Source: Bradyrhizobium sp. Tv2a-2 (lineage in GTDB: Bacteria; Pseudomonadota; Alphaproteobacteria; Rhizobiales; Xanthobacteraceae). From it: a stretch of DNA of 64,000 bases. The notes beneath the pieces are model-generated. The model did no database searches. It worked only from the letters and a program-made list of their open reading frames with translations, and had not been told where the DNA came from. Where the stretch lies: contig NZ_AXAI01000013.1 in assembly GCF_000472425.1 (NCBI RefSeq), positions 124,168-188,167 on the forward strand, read 5' to 3'. Positions 51,014 to 60,200 of the stretch are shown in pieces; positions within the stretch are counted from its first letter, which is position 1; each line of letters starts with the position of its first letter. A program made the position numbers and the translations under genes.

Positions 51014-52474
51014 CTAAGACGGCGTCGGGCGCGCCGCAACGCCCTCCGCGTCGCGGCCAAGATGAACGGCAACTGTCCCCGCGTTTTCAGCGGGTTGCGG
51101 AACCTCCAACGCGAGTGGCCGGCCATGGGTTTCGACGCCAAGGAAGGTGAAGGCGAGCCCGATCGCGAGCCCGCAGCCCGCAAGGAACAGGAAGGCCGGC
51201 GTCACGGCGTCGATGGTGGCCTTGGGCGTGATCAGGTTCGAGGTGCCGGCGATCAGTGCGAGACACAGCGGCCCGGCGATCTTGCCGACGCCATTGGCAG
51301 CCTGAGCGAGCCCCACACCGCGCGCGCTCAGGCGAACCGGGAAGATTTCAGCCGAATAAGGCGCGATGTTGGAGAAGCCGCCGTCGAAGAACAGCGCCGC
51401 CGGGACCAGCAGCACCACGAAAGCAGGATAGCCGAACAACGTCCGATCGAAGAACAGTCCCGCAGCCCCGAGCGATAGCGCGATGCCATAGCCCATGATC
51501 TCGCCACAACGCCGCCGCCCGATCCGCTGGGCCAGCACAGAGAAAACGGCGCGCCCGATCATGCCGGTGAGCGAGACGATAACGAACAAATGAGCGACAT
51601 CGACCGGCGAGACGCCCATCAGCAGCGCGACGATGGTGGGGCCCCAGAGGAACACGCCATAATTCGCCGTGCTGGCACCGAACCAGACGATCAGCGTCAG
51701 CCAGACCCTCCGGGGCTCCTGCAGCAGTTCGGAGAACCCCGCGCCTTGCGGCCTGGCGAGGGCCTCAACCGAAGGCGGCCGCGGCAGTGTCTCGGGCGCG
51801 ACGCGCAGGGCTCGCGCGACGATGCGGCGGGCATCCGCGTCGCGCCCCCGCGAAACCAGCCAGCGCACGGATTCGGGCATGATCAATGCGATCAACAGCG
51901 CCGGCACCAGTGGCAGGAAGCCGAGCGCAGCAAGCCCACGCCAACCGATAGAGTGGAGCATGGTCGCGGCCGACAATGATGCGGCGAGGATGCCGAGTGA
52001 GACCGGAATCACGGTGGCACTGGTGACGAGGGTGCGATGCCGCGTCGGCGTATATTCGACGATCAGAGGCACCGCGACGGAGGCGGCGGCGCCAACGCCA
52101 AAGCCGACAAAGAAGCGAAGCGTCGCGAAGATGATCCAGCCGCCGTCGGGAATGAACGAGACGGAGCCGGCACTCAGCGCGCACAGCGTGACGCCCGCAA
52201 CCAAGAGCGCCTTGCGGCCGAAGCGGTCGGCCAGCGCACCCCATGCCAACGATCCCAGGATCGCGCCGACGCCGGCGCTGAGCAGAATCAGCGAGGTCTG
52301 CCCGAAGGTCAGCTGCCATTGCGGCGCCAGCACCGCGACGAGGAAGCCGACGACATAATAGTCGAAATAGTCGAAGACACTGGTCGAGATGGCGAGCGCG
52401 ATGCTGGTCCAGTAACGGGCATCGAGCCGCGCGCCATCATAGGCTGTGACGAGATCCTCCCTCACCTCCGCCAT
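51014..52474 (-). CDS. MFS transporter, aromatic/organic acid:H+ symporter-like
   Basis: 486-residue membrane protein with twelve expected helices. The motif GALADRFGRKALLVAG after helix 2 (MFS motif A, G-x-x-x-D-R-x-G-R) is intact, and PESVRWLVSRGRDADARRIVARAL follows helix 6, as in the organic-acid:proton symporter branch. Position between the hydrolase and M24 genes suggests import of the compound the operon degrades. Confidence 0.88.
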   Translation of the reverse strand: MAEVREDLVTAYDGARLDARYWTSIALAISTSVFDYFDYYVVGFLVAVLAPQWQLTFGQTSLILLSAGVGAILGSLAWGALADRFGRKALLVAGVTLCALSAGSVSFIPDGGWIIFATLRFFVGFGVGAAASVAVPLIVEYTPTRHRTLVTSATVIPVSLGILAASLSAATMLHSIGWRGLAALGFLPLVPALLIALIMPESVRWLVSRGRDADARRIVARALRVAPETLPRPPSVEALARPQGAGFSELLQEPRRVWLTLIVWFGASTANYGVFLWGPTIVALLMGVSPVDVAHLFVIVSLTGMIGRAVFSVLAQRIGRRRCGEIMGYGIALSLGAAGLFFDRTLFGYPAFVVLLVPAALFFDGGFSNIAPYSAEIFPVRLSARGVGLAQAANGVGKIAGPLCLALIAGTSNLITPKATIDAVTPAFLFLAGCGLAIGLAFTFLGVETHGRPLALEVPQPAENAGTVAVHLGRDAEGVAARPTPS

Positions 52475-52502
52475 GGTCGTTCTCCTCCATGATATGTTTT
52501 CG

Positions 52503-53282
52503 TTATTTGCTTTGCAGAAAGGCGATCACTTCGGCCGCCACCGCGGCCGGATCCTGAATCGTGCCGACATGGGCGACGCCGTGGATGACAGCGGCGCGGG
52601 AGCCTGGAATCTCGCTTGCTAGCGACAGTGTATGCGCGGGCGGAATCAGGCGATCCTCGCTTCCCGCCAGCACCAGCGTGGGCGCCTTGATGGCGCCGAG
52701 CGAAACCTCGATCGGCTGCGCCAATACCGCGCCGCGGCGCTCCCGTTGTCCGGCATCGCGCGTGTTGCGGGTGAAGATCGACAGCGCTTCAGGATGGGCC
52801 GCGATATAGCTCGGCGTGAAAAAATATTCGGCAAAGGCCGGCAAGGTTTCCGGCAGGCCGGCACGCAGTGCGGCAAACCTCGGAAAGCCTTCCGGATTGA
52901 TCGAGGCTACCGACATGCCGACGCGGAAAGTCGAGGCGAGCACCAGACGATCGATACGTGCAGGATGGCGAACCGCAGCCACTTGCGCGATCGCGCCGCC
53001 GAACGAGGTGCCGAACAGATGGGCGCGCGCAAAGCCAAGCGCTGCGATCAGCGCGGCGGCATCGTCGGCGAGCTCGCCGAAGCCGTAAGGAACATGCGGA
53101 TTGCGCGTGCCGCCGGAATCGCGCTGGTCGCAGGCAATCACGGTGAAATGCTTCGCGAGCAAAGTACCGAAAGCATGGAACATCGAATGATCGGCTTCCG
53201 CACCATGCAGCAGGAACAGCGGCGGGCCCTCGCCGCTGCGCTTGAGGCTGACCGAGGTGCCGTTGGCTTCGATTCTCTCCAT
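52503..53282 (-). CDS. Alpha/beta hydrolase
   Basis: 259-residue hydrolase. Oxyanion HG-motif LFLLHGAEADHSMF, nucleophile elbow LFGTSFGGAIAQV (Ser), Asp in LVLAGSEDRLIPP and His in VIHGVAHVGTIQ give a full catalytic triad. Two bases separate it from the monooxygenase stop. In MhpC-like pathways such enzymes split a ring-cleavage product. Here the substrate is unknown. Confidence 0.88.
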   Translation of the reverse strand: MERIEANGTSVSLKRSGEGPPLFLLHGAEADHSMFHAFGTLLAKHFTVIACDQRDSGGTRNPHVPYGFGELADDAAALIAALGFARAHLFGTSFGGAIAQVAAVRHPARIDRLVLASTFRVGMSVASINPEGFPRFAALRAGLPETLPAFAEYFFTPSYIAAHPEALSIFTRNTRDAGQRERRGAVLAQPIEVSLGAIKAPTLVLAGSEDRLIPPAHTLSLASEIPGSRAAVIHGVAHVGTIQDPAAVAAEVIAFLQSK

Positions 53283-53284
53283 GG

Positions 53285-54907
53285 CTAGTGCAACACGGCT
53301 TGCAAGGCGCCGGCGAGTTCGCGCGCGGGATCCTGCGGGATATAGGGCATGCGCCAGGCGACATGGCCGTCGGGACGAACCAGCACGGCGCCGCGCAACC
53401 CCATCTGGATGCCGTCGAATGGATTCGCGTTGGGCAGTTGCTGCAGGCCGAGCGGGATGCCGAGCTTTACGGACACGCCGCGGCCGGCCTCCAGCCATTC
53501 GCCGCCGAGCGGCCCGGTCACGACCGTGAACTCCTTGTCGAACCAGTCCAGCGTCGAGCGCTTGCGCGCCATGTCGAGCCAGACATGCGGGAAGCGTCCA
53601 CCCGGGCGGTCGGAGGGGAAATAGGTCCGCGTCAAATGCCCGCCGCGCGGCGTGCCGTCGGGGATCACCGCGCCCTCCTCATAGGAGAAGCCGAGGGCCT
53701 GGCCGATCGAATGCAGATGGTTGTCGAGGTCGTTGACCCAGAAGCGGATGCGGTCCTCATTGCCCGAGCGCACGGCATCGTCGAGGCGGCGGAAGCGGAT
53801 CATGTTGCCGTAGCTGAAATCCGCGTTGGATTGCGCGACAGGACGGCGCTCGACGTCGTAGCTCTCGAGCAGCTTTTCCGAGGCAAGCCCGCGCAGCACA
53901 TAGACCAGCTTCCAGGCGAGGTTGTGCGCGTCCTGCACGCCGGAGTTCAGGCCGAAGCCGCCGGTGGGCGGAAAGCGATGCGCGGCATCGCCGACCACGA
54001 ACACGCGGTTCTTGCGGAATTGCGCGGCCACCTGCTTGCTCATCCGCCAGATCGAGCGGTTGAGCAGTGTCACCTCGAGGTCAGGCACGCCGGCATGGGT
54101 GCGGATGATCTCCACCGTCTCAGCATCCGTCCACGGCCGCGGCCGGTCGTCCTTCTCCTCGCCGATCTGCATCACCGACAGCCAGCGATCGCGGCCATTG
54201 GTATTGAGAATGCCCGCCCTTCGCGGCATGCCCGGCTTGTCGCTGTAGACCTGATAGCCCGCGGCTTCGCGCGTGATCGGAAAGCGCGAGAGATCGCCGC
54301 GCCAATATTCGTTCAGCATCACCGCGAGCGTCGAAGGCCCCACCATCTCGATGCCGGCATTGCGTCGGGTCTGGCTGCCAGCGCCGTCGCAGGCGAGCAG
54401 ATACTTAGCGTGCCAGTGCTCACTGCGGCCACTTTCCACAGACCGGATCTCGCAGACGACACCGTCCTCGACCTCCTCGAAGCCCATGAATTCGGTCGAG
54501 AAGTGCACCTGCACCAGGTTGGAATGCTCGATGACCTTGTAGATCTCCTCCTCGACCGCATCCTGTGCGACCAGCGATTTCCAGGCCGGCGTCTGGCCGA
54601 GGTTGGGCTCGGGACGAGAACGGCTGATCTCACGGCCGGCGATACTCTCCACCTGAACGAACATGTCGGAGGAATCCTGCAGGCCGCGGTCGCGGATCGC
54701 CTGCTCGATGCCCCATTGGCGAAAGATCTCCATGGTACGGACCCAGCAGCCGCGCGATTTCGGATGGTCCGTCGTGGTCGGGCTCTTCTCGACAATGATG
54801 GCGTCGATGCCGAAGCGGTCGAGCAAGAGCCCCATCGCGAGGCCAACCGGACCGCCGCCGACAATCATGATGGATGTCCGGCGCGGTGCCTCCGCAGGCG
54901 TACCCAT
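53285..54907 (-). CDS. FAD-dependent aromatic monooxygenase, MhpA/PheA-like
   Basis: 540-residue class A flavoprotein monooxygenase. FAD motifs IMIVGGGPVGLAMGLLLDRFGIDAIIVEK (GxGxxG), the DG motif LLACDGAGSQTRRNAGIEM, and VFVVGDAAHRFPPTGGFGLNSGVQDAHNLAWKL are all intact. GGAAGGAG precedes the ATG at 54907. It hydroxylates a phenolic or aromatic acid with NAD(P)H and O2. First gene of a four-gene operon (monooxygenase, hydrolase, MFS, M24) and divergent from a LysR regulator. Confidence 0.93.
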   Translation of the reverse strand: MGTPAEAPRRTSIMIVGGGPVGLAMGLLLDRFGIDAIIVEKSPTTTDHPKSRGCWVRTMEIFRQWGIEQAIRDRGLQDSSDMFVQVESIAGREISRSRPEPNLGQTPAWKSLVAQDAVEEEIYKVIEHSNLVQVHFSTEFMGFEEVEDGVVCEIRSVESGRSEHWHAKYLLACDGAGSQTRRNAGIEMVGPSTLAVMLNEYWRGDLSRFPITREAAGYQVYSDKPGMPRRAGILNTNGRDRWLSVMQIGEEKDDRPRPWTDAETVEIIRTHAGVPDLEVTLLNRSIWRMSKQVAAQFRKNRVFVVGDAAHRFPPTGGFGLNSGVQDAHNLAWKLVYVLRGLASEKLLESYDVERRPVAQSNADFSYGNMIRFRRLDDAVRSGNEDRIRFWVNDLDNHLHSIGQALGFSYEEGAVIPDGTPRGGHLTRTYFPSDRPGGRFPHVWLDMARKRSTLDWFDKEFTVVTGPLGGEWLEAGRGVSVKLGIPLGLQQLPNANPFDGIQMGLRGAVLVRPDGHVAWRMPYIPQDPARELAGALQAVLH

Positions 54908-55019
54908 GGGCGTCTCCTTCCCCGTATGATCTTGATTGGCGGCAAGGATGCGCTCTTTTTGACATCTCACAAGAATATGTTTGATATGCTTCCGATCTCG
55001 TTCCGAGATGGAGGCGAAG
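54908..55019. promoter_or_regulatory. Divergent promoter region between monooxygenase and LysR genes
   Basis: 112 bases. AATATGTTTGATATGCTT (about 54974-54991) contains a T-N11-A-type palindrome expected for LysR-family regulators. Confidence 0.4.
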
Positions 55020-55931
55020 ATGGACTTGCGTCAGCTTCGTTATTTCATCGGCGTGGCCGAGCGCGGCGGCTTCGGCGCGGCGGCCAGCGCACTGAACATC
55101 GCGCAGTCCGCGCTCAGCCGTCACATCAAGGAGCTGGAATATGAGCTCGGCGGCGCGCTTCTCACGCGGACCGCGCGCGGCGTCGCGGTGACGGAGTCGG
55201 GCAAGGTGCTGCTCGAGCGTGGGCGCTGGTTGCTCGGTATGGTCGACGACATCAAGGCCGAAGTGCGCACGGAGAACCGCGAGCCGAGCGGCACGGTGCG
55301 GCTGGGTGCGCCATCGAGTCTCGCCGAGATTTTCTATCCGCCGCTTGCCCGGCTTGTCGTCGAGCGTTTCCCGCGCGTAAACCTCGAACTCAGCGAGGGG
55401 TTGACGGAATCGGCCAGTGACCGGTTGCTGCGGGGCCAGCTCGATCTCGCGATGATCACGGCGCCGCAACCGAACGATCACCTCGACTATGAAACGCTGG
55501 TGGTCGAGCAGGTCTTCCTGATCGGTCCGGCGCGAGATCCCCGGCTGGAGCGCGGCAGGCTCACGCTTGCCCAGTTCAAAGCGTTGCCGCGCGCCGTGCT
55601 GCCCCTCAGCCGCACCCCGTTTCCGCCGGAAGTTCCCAGTCGACTACGTGTCGACAGTTCGACCTCCATGAAACGCATGGTGGCTTCGGGACTCGGCTAT
55701 GCGCTATTGCCCTTTTCCGCGATCTATCATGAAGTCGAGGCTGGGCAGCTTTCGGCCGTGCCGCTGTCATGGATGCAGGCCGAGCGCGTACTGGCCTTGC
55801 CGCGCGGACGCCCCATCAGTCGAGCCACGCGCGAGACGGTAGCGCTGTTGAAGGAGATTTGCGGCAACCTGATCCGCGACGGAGTTGTTCGGACCGCGCA
55901 ACGCACACGCGCGCGCAGGACGACGGGCTGA
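55020..55931 (+). CDS. LysR-family transcriptional regulator
   Basis: 303-residue regulator. DNA-binding domain MDLRQLRYFIGVAERGGFGAAASALNIAQSALSRHIKELEYELGGALLTRTARGVAVTESGKVLLERG fills residues 1-66, and the effector domain follows (LGAPSSLAEIFYPPLARLV). GGAGGCGAAG precedes the ATG. Divergent from the monooxygenase operon, which it most likely activates. Confidence 0.92.
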   Translation: MDLRQLRYFIGVAERGGFGAAASALNIAQSALSRHIKELEYELGGALLTRTARGVAVTESGKVLLERGRWLLGMVDDIKAEVRTENREPSGTVRLGAPSSLAEIFYPPLARLVVERFPRVNLELSEGLTESASDRLLRGQLDLAMITAPQPNDHLDYETLVVEQVFLIGPARDPRLERGRLTLAQFKALPRAVLPLSRTPFPPEVPSRLRVDSSTSMKRMVASGLGYALLPFSAIYHEVEAGQLSAVPLSWMQAERVLALPRGRPISRATRETVALLKEICGNLIRDGVVRTAQRTRARRTTG

Positions 55932-55963
55932 TCGGTGCCGGCGTGCAACCGGGCCTGAAGATA

Positions 55964-56746
55964 TCACGGTGTCGGCACCGGCCATGGCCGCATCACGATC
56001 GGCAATCCACCGGGAATTCCGCTGCCGTCGGCGATTGCAAGGCGATGCCGGGTCGATGGCGAGAGCCTGGTAAAGTGCCAGCGCTGCGGATCGTCATCGA
56101 TTTCGTCCGTGAAGCTGATGGCGATTTTGTTGTCTGCAAGACTGATCGCAAACTGGTCGAGCGGGAGCTGCAAGCCGATGCCCATCGCCTTGATATAAGC
56201 TTCCTTCAGGGTCCAGTAATCGAAGAAGCGCTCGAACAGCTGATCCGGCGCAAGCCCGCGCAAAGCTTCGACCTCATCGGGAGCAAATGCGTGCTCCGCG
56301 ATCTCCGGGATCGAGCCGCGCGGTTCCATTCGCTCGACGTCCAGGCCAACCGCCTCGACACGCGAGATCGCACAAGCCACACAGCCCTCGGTGTGGGACA
56401 GGCTGAAATAGATCGGCCTCGCGATACCGGGCGCGGCAACGAAGGGCCTGCCATGCGGCCCGACCACAAAGGACCAATCAGCGGGCGCGACCGCAGGCTC
56501 TGAATTCGACAGCGCAACGCGTAACAGCCCGTGCGCGAACGTGTAGAGGCGCTGGTGGCGCTCATGCACAAAACACCCGGCGCGATGTCGTTCTTCAGCG
56601 GAGAGGAGCATCCGGCAGGATTCAAGAGCCTGTTCGGTGTCGATGGCCGCGATCAGGCCGACATAGAGCTCGATGCCTTCGCCTGCCATGCAGCTCTTGC
56701 CCAACACACCGCCAGAAGACATTGCAGCGAGACATTTGAGGAACAT
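55964..56746 (-). CDS. Sfp-type 4'-phosphopantetheinyl transferase
   Basis: 260 residues from ATG 56746. Magnesium-binding and catalytic motifs are clear: VGLDVERMEPR and WTLKEAYIKAMGIGLQL, with YFSLSHTEGCVACAI before them. Length and motifs place it in the Sfp (broad-specificity) rather than AcpS group. It adds phosphopantetheine to the Ser of carrier domains, here surely the two PCP domains of the NRPS upstream on the same strand. Alternative starts at 56722 or 56689 are possible. Confidence 0.92.
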   Translation of the reverse strand: MFLKCLAAMSSGGVLGKSCMAGEGIELYVGLIAAIDTEQALESCRMLLSAEERHRAGCFVHERHQRLYTFAHGLLRVALSNSEPAVAPADWSFVVGPHGRPFVAAPGIARPIYFSLSHTEGCVACAISRVEAVGLDVERMEPRGSIPEIAEHAFAPDEVEALRGLAPDQLFERFFDYWTLKEAYIKAMGIGLQLPLDQFAISLADNKIAISFTDEIDDDPQRWHFTRLSPSTRHRLAIADGSGIPGGLPIVMRPWPVPTP

Positions 56747-56905
56747 TGCCGACCTGCGGCAGTCTACCTGCACGCGATAACCGGCAATGCCGGCTGGTCC
56801 GTTCGGGCGAACCGCCGGCATTGTCCCGTTGGCATCGATTCCGGCGCACGATTCAAATGCATACGCGCGTAACCGACAAGCGTTCGCAAGTAAGCTCGCG
56901 ATAGC

Positions 56906-57079
56906 TTACTTCTTCTTGCTCTTCTTCTTTTTCGGCTTCTTCTTCAGGGCAGAAAGAGCCTTGTTGGCATCGCGCAACGCGTCCTGCAGCTCCTTCTTTT
57001 GCTTCCGCAGCAATTCCGTCAGCGCTTTCCTCTCGTCGTCGGACAGACCGCTGAAATCGATATACTTGGCATAGCCCAT
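56906..57079 (-). CDS. Lys-rich 57-aa coiled-coil protein, unknown
   Basis: 57 residues from ATG 57079, with GCGGGGTC upstream. Residues 10-45 form an amphipathic charged helix (DFSGLSDDERKALTELLRKQKKELQDALRDANKALSALK), and the last 12 residues are almost all Lys (KKKPKKKKSKKK). Small DNA- or RNA-binding tail, or a scaffold. It sits between the NRPS and the phosphopantetheinyl transferase on the same strand. No family recognised. Confidence 0.65.
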   Translation of the reverse strand: MGYAKYIDFSGLSDDERKALTELLRKQKKELQDALRDANKALSALKKKPKKKKSKKK

Positions 57080-57208
57080 AGTATGACCCCGCATTTAAAT
57101 GCGCGTGTGGACGAAAGTGGCAATTATGTTGCTCGTTATGAGCGAAGAATCAAGTCCGCAAGCGGTGTTCAAACAACCGATGTGGTCCACCACCCTTACG
57201 CGAGACAA

Positions 57209-60200
57209 TCAGGCCGCTTTGCGGCCGAGCAGCCGCGCCAGGGGCATGTCGGGATGCGCGGCCGCGCTTGAAAGGATCGCAGCATAACTTTCCATCCATT
57301 GCATGATGGCTCGCTCGCCAAACGACTCGCTCTTATAGACGCATGAGCCAGTTATGCCGGACCGCCGCTCCTTCAACATCAGCGACAGCCAGGTCTGGTC
57401 GATCGGCAGCACCGGCTGTCCTTCCCGATGAACACGACCGAACGACCGTACCGTAACATCGGACAGCTTGAGCGGCTGACGCAACGGATTTTGCAGCGTG
57501 AAATAGACCTGGATCAGGAATGCGGGATCGATACTCTCCTCCTCGGCCAAGCGTGCAACAAGGATGTTGAAGGGAAGCTGCTGCCGCGCATGCGCTTCCA
57601 GCACGCTCCTTCGTACGCGGGCAAAGGCCTCCACGAAGGAGAGCTCCGGTTTCAATTCGGTGCGAACGATCACCGTGTTCTCGAACGGTCCGATCACGCG
57701 TTCCATGTCGGTGGGGGTGCGGTTGGCCATGGCAGTGGCAACGCAAAGATCGGTGCGGCCGGTGCGCAGCAACAACAGCACTTTCAGGCCGGTCAGAAGG
57801 CCCATGAACAGCGTGCCGTTCTGTCCTGCGCTGAACCTGGTCAACCGGGTGACCAGGCCATTTTGCAGCTCAAGCGGCTGATGCGCGGTCGGCGTGCCCA
57901 GACCGGGCCTGCGACGGCTAGCCGTCTCGCCAAAAACTGGCGCAACGCCGCGCAGATTCTCTCGCCAATAGGCAAGCTGCAACGCTGCCTCGTCCGTGCC
58001 GCACCACTGGCGCTGCCAGCGCGCAAAATCCGAGAAGGGGCGCGCCGCCACGACCGGCGGCCGTGACCGGCGCCCTCTCAAAGAGGAATAGGCTTTCGCT
58101 ATCTCCTCGAACAACAGGCCGATCGACCAGCCGTCGGCAACGGCATGATGGAAGGTCAGGAGCAGCAGATGGTCGGCCGATGAGAGGCGCAGCAAGCGGG
58201 CGCGAAGCAACGGCGCGCGCGAGGGATCGATCGGCTCCCACGCCTCCTGCTCAGCGAAAAGCTTCGCCCGCTTCAGGTTCAGCCGCCTGACACGCTCGTC
58301 CGCGCCCGCATCCATGTCGATCACTTCGAGCAAGGGACCGACGGCGCCACGCGCCGCGACGCGGGCAACCACTGCCTCACCCTCCAAATCGAACGCCGTG
58401 CGCAGCGCCTCATGCCGCCGGACGACCTGGACCAGAGCCTTTTTCAATGCCGCGAGGTCGAGCGGCCCCTCCAGCCGCAGGGCAAAGGGCAGGTTGAACT
58501 GCGGCAGGCCGGGAAGTTCGCGCTCGGCGCCCATCATCTGGTCCTGAGTGAAGGACGGCAGGCCGGGCCCGGCTTCCGTTAGGCCTCTGATGTCCAGCGA
58601 CGGCGCGAGCGTGCGCATCGCGAGCGCCGCATCGATGCGCCTTGCCAGCCGCTCCACCGTCGGCGCCTCGAAGATGGTCTTGATCGGGAGCGACACGCCG
58701 AACGCACGCGCGATGCGGCCCATGACCTGGCCGGCAAGCAGCGAATGTCCCCCGAGATCGAAGAAATTGTCGCTGGGACCGACGCGCCGAAGGCTGAGCA
58801 GATCGCTCCAGATCCGGGACAACGTCTGCTCGGTCGCATGCCGCGCCAGTACGCTCGTGGCCACTCCGCTCTCTTCAGCCGCCGGCCGCGATGGCGCCTG
58901 CAGCGCCGACCGGTCGACTTTGCCATGGGCGTTGAGCGGCAGCCGATCAAGGAACAGGAAGGCGGCAGGAATCGCATGCACCGGCAGCCGGATCTTAAGG
59001 AAATCGCGCAAGCCGGCGGCATTGGGAGATCTCGCGGCGTTGGCCACGACATAGGCAACAAGCCGTGCCTCGCCGCTTGCATCGCGGCGCAACTCCGCAA
59101 TGGCCTCGCGCACATCCGGATGATCGAGCAGGACGTGCTCGATCTCCTTGAGCTCGATCCGGTAGCCGCGGATCTTCACCTGCTGGTCGGCGCGGCCCAG
59201 GCATTCCAGTATCCCGTCCGCACGCCAGCGCGCGAGATCGCCGGTGCGGTATAGCCGCGCCTCGGCGCGGGCCGAGAACGGATCGGGCAGAAAGCGCGCC
59301 CTGGTCAGCGCGGGATCATTGAGATAGCAGCGGGCCACACCGGCGCCGCCGATATAGAGTTCGCCGATTGCCCCGGTCGGTACCGGCTGGAGATGTTGAT
59401 CGAGGACATAGGCATTAGTGTTGGGCAGAGGGCGGCCGACGGGCACTGTGGCGGTCGCGAGCGATGCAGCGGTGATGCGGTGCAGCGACACATCGTCCGA
59501 GCACTCCGAGGCGCCATAGGCGTTGATCAGCGGCACGGACGGGAAACGCCCGAACCAGGCACGGCAGAGATCAGCGGTAAGCGGTTCGCCGGTCGAGATC
59601 AGCAGCCTGAGCCGCGAGAACGCCTGCTGTATCGGCTTCTCATCGGCGCGCTCAACAACGACACGCAACAGGGACGGAACGATCTGCAGCACCGTCACGC
59701 CTTCGCGCATGATTTCGCGCGCCAGCAGCAGCGGGTCCCGCACGATGGCATCCGCGCAGATATGAACACGGGCGCCGACCATGGGTCCGGCGAGGAACTG
59801 CCACATCGAGATGACAAAACTCTGCGGCGCGGTCTGTGCGATGACGTCGTGCCGCGACAGATCGAGCTCGGCAATCATGGATGCAAGATGGTTGGCGAGC
59901 CCACGCTGCTCGATCATCACGCCTTTCGGAGTGCCCGATGAGCCCGAGGTATGGATGACGTAGGCCAAGCTGGATGGAGCGCGGCGTACCGGCGCGGTTC
60001 GCTTTGGCGGCACCTTTGCGGCGACATCCTCGAGCTTGACGGTCAGCATGCGCGGTGCGGCGGCGGGGGCCGCGGATCGAACCTCTCGCAGTTTCCTCGC
60101 GCAGCTTCTCGCCACCACGATCACGCACGGATCGCTTGACTCCAGCATGCTTGCAAGCCGCGCCGAGGCTTGAGCGGGATCGAGCGAGACAAAGGCCGCG

